This document shows positions 36,500 to 44,281 of a stretch of 64,000 nucleotides of DNA, one piece after another (positions within the stretch are counted from its first letter, which is position 1; every line of letters begins with the position of its first letter). A model generated the notes under the pieces. The model was not told where the DNA came from and made no database searches. It saw nothing but the letters and a program-made list of their open reading frames with translations. The position numbers were made by a program, and so were the translations under genes. Origin of the DNA: Martelella limonii (GTDB lineage: Bacteria > Pseudomonadota > Alphaproteobacteria > Rhizobiales > Rhizobiaceae); contig NZ_JABUOU010000005.1 in the NCBI RefSeq assembly GCF_013344475.1, positions 210,741-274,740 on the forward strand, written 5' to 3'.

Positions 36500-37417
36500 T
36501 TGTCCGCATATGCAGTCCTCGCGGTGGTTTTCTGTCTGGCAATCATTGCCGGACTGGTCATGGCTGTCGATCCCGCCGATGTCCTGGCGGCGTTCGAAAA
36601 CGTGTCGCTTCCACCCGTCCTTGCCGCGCTTGCCATCGTCCAGGCCCAGGTCGTCCTGTCGGCGCTGCGCTGGCGGTTTACGGCCGGCAGGCTTGGGCAT
36701 GCAATCCCGATCGGCCTTGCGATCCGGGAATATTACATTGCAAGCTTGGTCAACCAGGTCCTGCCCGGTGGCATGGCGGGCGATGCGATCCGCGGCTATC
36801 GCGCCCGTACGGCGGATGACTGGAAACGCCCGGCGGCGGCGATCGTGCTGGAGCGGCTTTCCGGTCAGCTTGCCTTCTTCCTGCTGGCGGGTGTCGGGTT
36901 GTTTGTCTGGCCTCTGGTGCTGGCCGAAAGCCTGCCGCCCGGCTTCGGCCGTCTCGTTCTCATCTGCGCGGGGATATTGGCCGTTTTCGCCTGTCTCGGG
37001 CTCGTCATCGCCCGTTCGCGGCTGATGGCGCGGTTTGCCACGTTGAAGCCGGATCTCGCCGCCGTCTTCTGGCATCGCGGTGCATTTGCCGTGCAGTTCG
37101 GCCTCAGCATGCTGACGGTGCTGTCCTATATCGCCGTGTTCATGATCGCGGCGGCGGCCACGGGGGCGGCCCTGCCGCCGGTTGCAGCGATCACCATCAT
37201 CCCGCTCTGCCTGATGACGATGCTGATCCCGGCAGGCATCGGCGGCTGGGGAACGCGCGAGGCTGCCGCCGCGGCGCTCTGGCCGCTTCTCGGGCTGACC
37301 AGCGCCGAGGGGCTTTCGGCGAGCCTGCTTTACGGTCTGCTCTCGCTCCTGGGTGTCGCGCCGCAAGGTCTCCTGTTTCTGGCGATCACGTTTCGGCGCG
37401 GTCATGGCCGGCGGTAA
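36500..37417 (+). CDS. Lysylphosphatidylglycerol-synthase TM-domain / AglD-like integral membrane protein
   Basis: 305 residues from a TTG at 36500 with AGGAG 12 bases upstream. It has seven to eight hydrophobic helices. Conserved-looking segments of the family are LSALRWRF, YYIASLVNQVLPGGMAGDAIRGYR, ERLSGQLAFF and IPAGIGGWGTREAAAA. Members are proposed flippases or accessory membrane proteins for lipid-linked products. No catalytic soluble domain is attached. It is divergent from the sulfatase-family gene and its last 16 bp overlap the convergent CDP-alcohol transferase gene. Confidence 0.82.
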   Translation: MSAYAVLAVVFCLAIIAGLVMAVDPADVLAAFENVSLPPVLAALAIVQAQVVLSALRWRFTAGRLGHAIPIGLAIREYYIASLVNQVLPGGMAGDAIRGYRARTADDWKRPAAAIVLERLSGQLAFFLLAGVGLFVWPLVLAESLPPGFGRLVLICAGILAVFACLGLVIARSRLMARFATLKPDLAAVFWHRGAFAVQFGLSMLTVLSYIAVFMIAAAATGAALPPVAAITIIPLCLMTMLIPAGIGGWGTREAAAAALWPLLGLTSAEGLSASLLYGLLSLLGVAPQGLLFLAITFRRGHGRR

Positions 37418-38211
37418 CGCCGGCGGGCAAGGCCGAAGACATCGACGCCGAAGGAATAGGTGATCAGGATAAGTGCCGTTGCGGCAATCGCCGTCGAAAC
37501 CGGCGGCGCGATCGCCGGCGCGAGGATCAGACAGAGTGCCGCCACCTGAACGACGCAGATCAGCTTGCGGAGGAACGATGGCGGCAACGGCGCGGTGAGA
37601 AACGGCAGACATATCTGCCCCAGAACGAAGCCATAGCGCATCAGTCCGATCGCGAGCACCCAGATGCCGGCCTTGCCGAGAAGGAAGGCGGCGACGGACA
37701 GAAGCAGGATCAGCAGCGCATCGACCTCCATGTCGAAGCGGGTGCCGAGCGAAGACTGAAGCCCCGTGCGTCGCGCCAGGTTGCCGTCGATCCCGTCAAG
37801 CGCAAGCGCAAGGATCACGATCACGATCAGCCAGGTCAGCAGAGGATCGGCCTCTGCCGCCGGTTCTGCAAACAGGATTGCCGCGCCGAAAAAGCTCGTC
37901 AGGGATGCGCGGATGGCGGTGATGATGTTGGCGGGCCCGAACCGTTCATGCGGGTGGCCCGGCAGCGAGCGGATCACGATCGCGAAGATCGCAAGCAGCA
38001 GCAGCGCCGCCGCGATCGGGGTCGCAAGGCCTGTCTCGAAGTGATAGGCAAGCAGGCCGAACGCAGCAAGCGATACGGCGTAGACTGCGCCGAGCGCCAG
38101 CGCCGCATTCTTCAACCGGCGCCACGCCGCATCCCGGTCGCCATGACGGGCAGCAAGCGCGATGCGGTGAAGCTCTCCCGACCCGGCTGTCGGCGGTCCA
38201 AACGTGCTCAT
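37402..38211 (-). CDS. CDP-alcohol phosphatidyltransferase
   Basis: 269 residues with about six to seven transmembrane helices. The complete CDP-alcohol motif DG-x2-AR-x8-G-x3-D-x3-D is present, starting at DGNLARR and ending FDMEVD near residues 140-162. The first 35 residues are a soluble extension. Family enzymes transfer a phospho-alcohol between CDP-diacylglycerol (or another CDP-alcohol) and an acceptor alcohol in the inner membrane. It starts 6 bp after the ribA stop, so it is co-transcribed with GTP cyclohydrolase II, an unusual combination. The acceptor cannot be read from the sequence. Confidence 0.87.
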   Translation of the reverse strand: MSTFGPPTAGSGELHRIALAARHGDRDAAWRRLKNAALALGAVYAVSLAAFGLLAYHFETGLATPIAAALLLLAIFAIVIRSLPGHPHERFGPANIITAIRASLTSFFGAAILFAEPAAEADPLLTWLIVIVILALALDGIDGNLARRTGLQSSLGTRFDMEVDALLILLLSVAAFLLGKAGIWVLAIGLMRYGFVLGQICLPFLTAPLPPSFLRKLICVVQVAALCLILAPAIAPPVSTAIAATALILITYSFGVDVFGLARRRYRRP

Positions 38212-38217
38212 GGCGCC

Positions 38218-39324
38218 CTATTCTGCCGCAACCAGGCTCTCGAGCGTCAGGAGGTGCCCAGCCCTGATCGCCTTGGTCCGCAGGTAATTGACGTTTTCGC
38301 GGGTGACTTCGCCGGTCACCGTGACCTGCCCGACGACATCTATGCCGTTCTTCAGCAAGCCGTCGATCTTGGTCGGGTTGTTGGTATGAAGCACCACGCG
38401 CTGCATGCCGAGAAGCCGCAGCATGGCGGCCGCTGCCTCGTAGCGGCGATGATCGCTGGCAAGACCGAGTTCGGCATCGGCGTCGATGGTATCGAGGCCC
38501 TGGTGCTGATAGCCATAGGCGCGCATCTTCGCGCCGATCCCCGTGCCGCGCCCTTCCTGATCGAGATAGAGGAGCACGCCGCCGCCTGCAGCTTTCAGCT
38601 GCTTCAGCCCGTTGCGAAGCTGATCGCCGCAGTCGCATTTGAGCGAGCCGCAGAGGTCGCCGGTCAGGCAGGAGGAATGGATGCGCACCGCTACGGGTTT
38701 GGAAAGGTCCGGCTTGCCGACGATGATGGCGACCTGATCCTTCTGGGCGAGACCGCCCCGGAAGACCGCGAAATCCGCGTCTCCGATCTCCTTCAGCGGC
38801 ACGCGCGTGCGAACCACGGGCTGGAATTCCTGCCGCGCGGCATCGCTTCTTCCGAATGCAGTGACATCCAGGCTCTCGCAGGCCGCGAACCGGCTGTCGC
38901 CGGCCGAAAGCTCATGCGTCACCATGGCGGGCAGCAGCAATGCCAGCCGCGCGAGATTGGCCGATGAAGCCATCAGCGCTTCGGCCTGTAGAAAGGTCCC
39001 GGGCTTTTTCTCGCCGAGCGCATAGGCAAGGCGCGCGGCATCGTCGAAGCTCTTGCCCGCAAGCGGGACAGCGATCCCGCCTTTTGACGCGATGCCGAGC
39101 CGCTCGGCCCGCTCGTCCGTCAGAAACAGGCTGTGACGGTTTTCCGATGCGCGTGCGAAGCGGTCAAAGACCGCCGGTGTCACGCAGTCGAGCGCCAGTG
39201 TCGCAAGCCGCCGGTCGCCGTCGCGAAGGATCACCGGGCGTCCAAACCTCAGTTCGGCCACAGCCCTTTCCACCGCAATCTCGGGCGTAACCGACTGGAA
39301 ATCGCTGAAATCATCATTTGTCAT
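38218..39324 (-). CDS. ribA: GTP cyclohydrolase II with degenerate N-terminal RibB-like domain
   Basis: 368 residues from the ATG at 39324, with GGAGGAAACGAC upstream. The C-terminal half is a full GTP cyclohydrolase II: HSSCLTGDLCGSLKCDCG holds the three zinc cysteines, YLDQEGRGTGIG the catalytic region, and TNNPTKIDGL with NVNYLRTKA the remainder. The N-terminal 170 residues align in layout with DHBP synthase, but the acidic active-site stretch is replaced (VILRDGDRRLATL), so RibB activity is unlikely. It converts GTP to the diaminopyrimidine precursor of riboflavin. Here it heads a two-gene operon with a CDP-alcohol transferase and is divergent from the BchC-like gene. Confidence 0.9.
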   Translation of the reverse strand: MTNDDFSDFQSVTPEIAVERAVAELRFGRPVILRDGDRRLATLALDCVTPAVFDRFARASENRHSLFLTDERAERLGIASKGGIAVPLAGKSFDDAARLAYALGEKKPGTFLQAEALMASSANLARLALLLPAMVTHELSAGDSRFAACESLDVTAFGRSDAARQEFQPVVRTRVPLKEIGDADFAVFRGGLAQKDQVAIIVGKPDLSKPVAVRIHSSCLTGDLCGSLKCDCGDQLRNGLKQLKAAGGGVLLYLDQEGRGTGIGAKMRAYGYQHQGLDTIDADAELGLASDHRRYEAAAAMLRLLGMQRVVLHTNNPTKIDGLLKNGIDVVGQVTVTGEVTRENVNYLRTKAIRAGHLLTLESLVAAE

Positions 39325-39538
39325 GTCGTTTCCTCCGCGTCGTTCGCCCCGCCTGGCACCCATTAAAAGATGTGTCGGGGCAAACCGGATCATTGTGACG
39401 TCCGTTATAGAAACGTCTGATCTCTTTAAGTGGTTTAGTCTGCTCCACAAAAAAGATCATTGGAAGCTGAACTTTATGTGAGCCGGAACAATGCGCGTGC
39501 CATAAGCGTCTTTGGATTCACGGGGTTTGGCGAGACAA

Positions 39539-40549
39539 ATGGAGAAGAGCGTGCAGGAAAAAATACTGTCTGGAAGCCCGTCCTTTCCCTGTTCCGCGAC
39601 CGCTCTCTGGTTTCAGCAAGCCGGACAATGCGTCTTGCGCGAGGAGAAAATCGCCGCGCCCTCCGATGACGAGGCGCTGGTCGAGACACTGTTTACGGGC
39701 ATCAGCCGGGGCACGGAAAAAGTTGTCTTTCATGGACAGGTGCCTCAAAGCGAACAGGGCCGCATGCGCGGACCGAACATGGAAGGCGATTTTTCCTTTC
39801 CCGTAAAATATGGCTATGCCGCCGTCGGCCGGGTGATCGCGGGCCCGGCGGACCTTGCCGGTCGCTCCGTCTTCTGTCTCCACCCCCATCAGGACCGGTT
39901 CGTGGCCCCTGCCGCGATGATGACGCCGCTTCCCGATGCCCTGCCGCCGGAGCGTGCGGTTCTTGCGGCCAATATGGAAACCGCACTCAACATCGTCTGG
40001 GATGCAGGCATCCAGCCCGGAGACACCGTTGCCGTTTTCGGCGCCGGCACGGTGGGCGCGCTGGTTGCCTATCTCTCCAGCCGGATACCGGGCACCGAGA
40101 CGACGCTGATCGATCCGAACGAGAGCCGCGCCGGGCTGGCAGAAAAACTCGGGATCTCGTTCAGCACCGGCGCGTTTTCCGGACCTTTCGATGTCGCGGT
40201 CAATGCCTCGGGTTCGGAGCAGGCGCTTGCAAGCGCGCTCGGCGCTGCCGGCAAGGAAGCGCGGATCGTCGAGGCAAGCTGGCACGGCGAGGGAGAAACC
40301 ACCATCCCGCTTGGCGGTTCGTTTCATGCCATGCGGCTTTCGATCGTCAGTTCGCAGGTCGGCACATTGCCGCCATCGCACCGCGCCCGCTGGACTTTTT
40401 CCCGGCGCATGGCCAAGGCGCTCGCGCTTCTTTCAGATCCGCGCCTTGACGCCCTGATCTCGGGGCACACTTCATTCGGGGACATTGTTTCGGCCTATCC
40501 CGGCATCCTGTCATCGCCCGACACGCTCTGCCATCGCATCTACTACTGA
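39539..40549 (+). CDS. BchC-like MDR dehydrogenase lacking zinc-site motifs
   Basis: 336 residues, ATG at 39539 (an in-frame TTG at 39512 is the alternative). The N-terminal GroES-like domain has LFTGISRGTEKVVFHG, as in the bacteriochlorophyllide dehydrogenase BchC group. The nucleotide-binding domain has VAVFGAGTVGALVAYLSS near residue 170 and TTLIDPNESR. The GHE motif and four-cysteine structural zinc lobe of classical alcohol dehydrogenases are absent. It is the first of four coupled plus-strand genes with the pterin-synthase-like, glycosyltransferase and methyltransferase genes. Likely an NAD(P)-dependent oxidation or reduction of a pathway intermediate; substrate unknown. Confidence 0.78.
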   Translation: MEKSVQEKILSGSPSFPCSATALWFQQAGQCVLREEKIAAPSDDEALVETLFTGISRGTEKVVFHGQVPQSEQGRMRGPNMEGDFSFPVKYGYAAVGRVIAGPADLAGRSVFCLHPHQDRFVAPAAMMTPLPDALPPERAVLAANMETALNIVWDAGIQPGDTVAVFGAGTVGALVAYLSSRIPGTETTLIDPNESRAGLAEKLGISFSTGAFSGPFDVAVNASGSEQALASALGAAGKEARIVEASWHGEGETTIPLGGSFHAMRLSIVSSQVGTLPPSHRARWTFSRRMAKALALLSDPRLDALISGHTSFGDIVSAYPGILSSPDTLCHRIYY

Positions 40550-40561
40550 GGAAAAGAATTC

Positions 40562-40960
40562 ATGTTTGCAGTCGAGGTTCGCGATCACATCATGATCGCA
40601 CATTCGCTTCCGCGTCCGGTATTCGGACCCGCCCAGGCCATGCACGGCGCCACGTTCGTCACCGACGCGGCGTTCTTCACGCGCGATCTCGACGAGGACG
40701 GGCTTGCGGTCGATATCGGCGCGGCGACCACGGTTCTGGGCGAGGTGCTGAAGCCGCTCAACTATCAGAATCTCGATGAGGTCGAGGCGTTGAATGGCAA
40801 GGTAACGACGACCGAGGTGATCGCAAAGTTCATCTTCGACCGGCTCGCCGAAGCGGTTGCCGACGGCCGGCTCGGGCCTGGCAGCCACAGGATCTGCAAG
40901 ATCCGCGTGACCCTCCATGAAAGCCATGCCGCGCGCGGCTGGTACGAGGCCGAGCTTTGA
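40562..40960 (+). CDS. 6-pyruvoyl-tetrahydropterin synthase/QueD-family protein with altered active site
   Basis: 132 residues, 12 bp after the dehydrogenase gene. The T-fold pattern is clear: MIAHSLPRPVFGPAQAMHG at the start, DIGAATTVLGEVLKPLNYQNLDE and TTEVIAKFIFDRL in the middle, and VTLHESHAARGWYEAEL at the end. The family HGHxY zinc motif is HGATF here, losing one zinc His. The Asp-His pair in LDHxxLN is Asn-Tyr (LNYQNLD). The late Glu that grips the pterin ring is kept (HES). It probably still binds a pterin-like ring but should not run canonical QueD or PTPS chemistry. Its stop overlaps the next TTG start. Confidence 0.83.
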   Translation: MFAVEVRDHIMIAHSLPRPVFGPAQAMHGATFVTDAAFFTRDLDEDGLAVDIGAATTVLGEVLKPLNYQNLDEVEALNGKVTTTEVIAKFIFDRLAEAVADGRLGPGSHRICKIRVTLHESHAARGWYEAEL

Positions 40961-41991
40961 AACTCGTCTTTGCCTATCCCGGCAACCTCCAGCTTCGAAC
41001 CGGCGGCTATGGCTATGACCGGCGGTTGATCGCAGCGCTTGAGGATGCGGGATGGCAAGTCGAGCGTCTGCCGCTCGGCGATGGTTTTCCAGCCCCGGCG
41101 GCAAACGTGAAACGGGCGGCGGAACAGGCGCTTTCATCGCTCGCCGATGGCACGCTGGTGATGATCGACGGTCTGGCCTTCGGCGTGCTCGACGACTTTG
41201 CCGCGCGCGAGGCAAAAAGGCTGAGGCTCGTCGCCCTGGTTCATCACCCGCTATCGCTTGAGACCGGCATATCCGCGACGGAAGCGTCGCGCCTGCGCGA
41301 CAGCGAACGCCGCGCACTGTCCCATGTCCGCCATATCGTCGTCACCTCTCCGGAGACTGCGCGGGAGCTTTCAGCCGGTTTCGGCGTGACGCCGGAGAGC
41401 ATCACGGTTGCCGTGCCGGGCACCGATGCGGCCCCTGCGGCAACGGGAAACGCGCGCGGGCCGCACATCCTCTCGATCGGGTCGCTGACCGCGCGCAAGG
41501 GACATGATGTGCTGATTTCCGCGCTGAAGATGATCGAGGACCGCGACTGGACGGCGACGATTGCGGGGGGCCGCGATCTCGATCCGGCCACCGCTGCCGC
41601 ACTTGAGCGGCAGATTGCCGACAGCGGCCTTGCGGAACGGATTTTGCTGCCAGGATCGGTTGACGATACCGGCCCGCTTTACGCCGGCGCGGACATCTTC
41701 GCCCTTGCAAGCCGCTATGAAGGCTATGGCATGGTGTTCGCCGAGGCGCTGGCCCGCGGCCTCCCCATCGTCGCCTGCCGCGCGGGTGCGGTGCCCGATG
41801 TGGTGCCGGAGACCGCCGGCATGCTGGTGCCGGTGGATGATACCGCGGCCTTCGCCGATGCGCTGCGGCGCCTCATCACTGATCCGCAGCTGCGCCGGGA
41901 AAAGGCTGCGGGCGCGAGACAGGCCGGAAGCCGCCTGCCCGACTGGGCCGAAACGGGCCGGATCGTTGCAAACATGCTGGAGACAATTTGA
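40957..41991 (+). CDS. GT4-family glycosyltransferase
   Basis: 344 residues from a TTG at 40957 that overlaps the previous TGA. It has a GT-B fold with C-terminal GT4 motifs: ILSIGSLTARKGHDVLISAL, then LYAGADIFALASRYEGYGMVFAEALARGLPIVA with the E-x7-E pattern near residues 255-263. The N-terminal part has NLQLRTGGYGYDRRLIAAL, typical for acceptor-side GT4 domains. No membrane helix is visible. It is coupled to the pterin-like and methyltransferase genes and is likely to glycosylate the small molecule made by this cluster. Donor and acceptor unknown. Confidence 0.88.
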   Translation: MKLVFAYPGNLQLRTGGYGYDRRLIAALEDAGWQVERLPLGDGFPAPAANVKRAAEQALSSLADGTLVMIDGLAFGVLDDFAAREAKRLRLVALVHHPLSLETGISATEASRLRDSERRALSHVRHIVVTSPETARELSAGFGVTPESITVAVPGTDAAPAATGNARGPHILSIGSLTARKGHDVLISALKMIEDRDWTATIAGGRDLDPATAAALERQIADSGLAERILLPGSVDDTGPLYAGADIFALASRYEGYGMVFAEALARGLPIVACRAGAVPDVVPETAGMLVPVDDTAAFADALRRLITDPQLRREKAAGARQAGSRLPDWAETGRIVANMLETI

Positions 41992-42782
41992 TGAGCTTTG
42001 ACGCAGACTGGCTGAGCCTCAGGGAACCTGCGGACAGGGCCGCACGCCATCAGGGGCTGATGGAGACATGCGCGCGCCACCTCGCGCCGGTCGCCGATCC
42101 CCTGATCATCGATATCGGCTGCGGTACCGGCTCGACACTTCGCAGCCTTTCGAATGTCATGCCCGGCGACGCCCGGTGGCTGCTGGTCGATAATGATCCG
42201 CGCCTGCTCGATCGCGCGGCGGAACTCTCCGGGGATAAGGCCCGTGCCGACTACCAGCAGCTCGATCTCAACGCACTCGATCGGCTTCCGCTCGAGAGTG
42301 CAGCCATGGTGACGGCCTCCGCGCTTTTCGATCTCTGCTCCGAGGCTTTCACCTCGGCCTTTTCCGACGTGCTCTCACGCCATCGCATCGGACTTTACGC
42401 CGCCCTGAACTATAATGGCCGGATCGGCTGGTCCGTATCCCATCCGCTGGATGAAAGCGTGGTCGAAAGTTTCAACCGGCACCAGCAGACCGACAAGGGG
42501 TTCGGCGTGGCGCTCGGCCCGGCAGCGGCGGAGCGGCTTGAAGCTCTTTTGGAAAGCCGCGGCTTCAAGGTTGAAACCGGCGACAGTCCCTGGCGTCTGT
42601 CCGGGGAGAGCGCTGCCCTTCAAAAGGCCTTCGTCGAGGGCTTCCGCCAGCCGCTGCAGGAGATCGGCGGGCTGTCATCGGGTGAAATCGAGGACTGGAT
42701 TGCCTTCAGGATCGCAGCGACCGCGCTTCAGGACAGCCATTGCACCGTCGGCCACACCGATATCATCGCATTACCTGCCTGA
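41991..42782 (+). CDS. Class I SAM-dependent methyltransferase
   Basis: 263 residues; the ATG at 41991 overlaps the glycosyltransferase stop (TGATG), and a TTG one codon earlier is possible. Motif I is LIIDIGCGTGSTLRSL near residue 38, the acidic SAM-ribose contact is LLVDNDPRLL, and motif II-like DLNALDRLPLESAAMVTASALFDL follows. The C-terminal half lacks features that identify the substrate. It ends 12 bp inside the convergent RibD-like gene. It would methylate an intermediate of the cluster product. Confidence 0.85.
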   Translation: MSFDADWLSLREPADRAARHQGLMETCARHLAPVADPLIIDIGCGTGSTLRSLSNVMPGDARWLLVDNDPRLLDRAAELSGDKARADYQQLDLNALDRLPLESAAMVTASALFDLCSEAFTSAFSDVLSRHRIGLYAALNYNGRIGWSVSHPLDESVVESFNRHQQTDKGFGVALGPAAAERLEALLESRGFKVETGDSPWRLSGESAALQKAFVEGFRQPLQEIGGLSSGEIEDWIAFRIAATALQDSHCTVGHTDIIALPA

Positions 42783-43523
42783 GAGCGCGCAGTCGAACAG
42801 GATATCGCTGCCGAGATTGTAGATGTCGGCCTTTGGGCGTGGTGCGTCCACAAGCCGCGCAACGGGTGAAAGATTGAGCCCGCTCGGGCCCGCACCGATG
42901 ATCAGCGGAGAAATCGCGACATGCAGCCGGTCGACGTTGTTCTCTTCGATGAACCGGGCAATGGTGCGTGATCCGCCTTCCACGAGAATGCGGGAAAGGC
43001 CGCGCGCGGTGAGGACGTTGACGATATCGCGGGTCGCAAGCCCTTTGCCGGAGGGCGCGAGGCGAATGATCTCGGCGTTCGGCAGGATCCGCGTGTCCGT
43101 GGCCGTGCTTTCGATCACGATCACCGGCGCGCCGCCATCATGAAACAGGCCCTCGCTGCCATCCAGCGCGCCGTTGCAATCGATCACCACGCGCACGGGT
43201 GACGGACCCTCGACCAGCCGGACGGACAGACGCGGATTGTCGGCCTTCACGGTGTTGAGGCCGACGATCACGGCATCGACCAGCGCCCGGCAGCGATGCA
43301 GATGGAGAAGGCCGTCAGGGCCCGAGACATCCATGGCATCGCCGGAAGGCGTCGCGATCCGGCCGTCGAGCGACTGGCCGACCTGGGCAAGAACGAAGGG
43401 CCGCTTGGCGCCGGCAATCTTGCCGTAGAGCACTGTCGCTGGATCATCGCCCGATAAGGGCGCGCCACCGCGCACCGCCAGCAGACGTTCCCAGACGGAA
43501 GCGTTCAGTTCGATGGCTTTCAT
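42771..43523 (-). CDS. RibD C-terminal/dihydrofolate-reductase-like reductase
   Basis: 250 residues, only the reductase half of RibD; the zinc deaminase half is absent. Family signatures are FVLAQVGQSLDGRIATPSGD near residue 43, the HLHRCRALVDAVIVGLNTVKADNP stretch with the NADPH-binding region, VRVVIDCNGAL, and GLSRILVEGGSRTIARFIE. RibD reductase uses NADPH to reduce the ribosyl side chain of the GTP cyclohydrolase II product (established). The cluster thus has both the RibA and RibD-reductase steps of early flavin synthesis with no riboflavin synthase or lumazine synthase. It lies 3 bp upstream of the cytochrome b561 gene, so they are likely co-transcribed. Confidence 0.87.
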   Translation of the reverse strand: MKAIELNASVWERLLAVRGGAPLSGDDPATVLYGKIAGAKRPFVLAQVGQSLDGRIATPSGDAMDVSGPDGLLHLHRCRALVDAVIVGLNTVKADNPRLSVRLVEGPSPVRVVIDCNGALDGSEGLFHDGGAPVIVIESTATDTRILPNAEIIRLAPSGKGLATRDIVNVLTARGLSRILVEGGSRTIARFIEENNVDRLHVAISPLIIGAGPSGLNLSPVARLVDAPRPKADIYNLGSDILFDCALSGR

Positions 43524-43526
43524 GCG

Positions 43527-44084
43527 CTACAGGATCCGGTAGAGGGTGAAATCGCGGCGGATCACATGATGCATCAGCACCGCACCGATATGGAGCACGA
43601 ACAGGACGGCGAGGATCCACGCGGTCACCAGATGGATGGCGGACAGGGTTCCGGCAATATCGGGCGCTTTGCCGATCGGGCTCCAGATCGGCAGGACGCC
43701 GAACCAGGTGAACGGAAAGCCGTGTGCGTTCGTGGCCAGAAAGCCGCTCAGCGGCATGATGATCAGGAAAAGATAAAACATGCCGTGGACGGAAGCGGCC
43801 ACGATCTGTTCGATCCGTGGTCCATCTTCTTCCGGCTTGCGCGTCAGAAGCCGGTTGCCGACCCGCAGCAGCATCAGCCACAGGACCAGAAAGCCAAGGC
43901 TTTCGTGGATCATGTAGAAATCGAGCGAGACTTCGTTCTTCACGAATTTGATGACCATGCCGAGCGGCCATGTCAGCAGCACGAGAACGGCGATCACCCA
44001 GTGAAGGATGCGCGAGGTCGCGGGATAGCGCTCGACCTCTATTGCAAGCCGCGACGGCGTGCCCGGTCCTGTCTTTTCGTTCAA
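43527..44084 (-). CDS. Cytochrome b561-family diheme membrane protein
   Basis: 185 residues from a TTG at 44084, preceded by GGGAGAAAGAA; an ATG at 44165 gives a long extension without membrane sequence. Four transmembrane helices carry the heme histidines: RILHWVIAVLVLL, FYMIHESLGFLVL, AASVHGMFYLFLII and VLHIGAVLMHHVI. It follows the RibD-like gene with a 3-bp gap on the same strand. Family members transfer electrons from ubiquinol or to superoxide (CybB). The transcriptional link to the pterin-like cluster suggests, but does not prove, a redox role there. Confidence 0.83.
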   Translation of the reverse strand: MNEKTGPGTPSRLAIEVERYPATSRILHWVIAVLVLLTWPLGMVIKFVKNEVSLDFYMIHESLGFLVLWLMLLRVGNRLLTRKPEEDGPRIEQIVAASVHGMFYLFLIIMPLSGFLATNAHGFPFTWFGVLPIWSPIGKAPDIAGTLSAIHLVTAWILAVLFVLHIGAVLMHHVIRRDFTLYRIL

Positions 44085-44281
44085 TTCTTTCTCCCGATCT
44101 GCCGGCCGGCACGAATACAAGGCGCAATGCGCAGGCCGATCTGTCACGCGAAGATAGCAGTGCATGGTATCAGGGTAAATCAGACAGGTGGTAAAGTCTG
44201 TGCACAGTCGCGCAGAAGGCAAACCGTCCGCCCTCCGGCTTCATGCCGGAGCGCTGCGCGTAGCACCGGCCGACCGCCGGA

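Noticed and set aside
39325-39538. Possible FMN riboswitch upstream of ribA
   Set aside because: I looked for the conserved RFN-element segments in the 214-bp ribA/dehydrogenase gap on both strands and found none; ribA has an ordinary GGAGG ribosome site.
44233-44251. CTCCGGC-TTCAT-GCCGGAG hairpin after the response regulator
   Set aside because: Perfect but short and without a T-run; could be a terminator or chance, so not listed as a feature.
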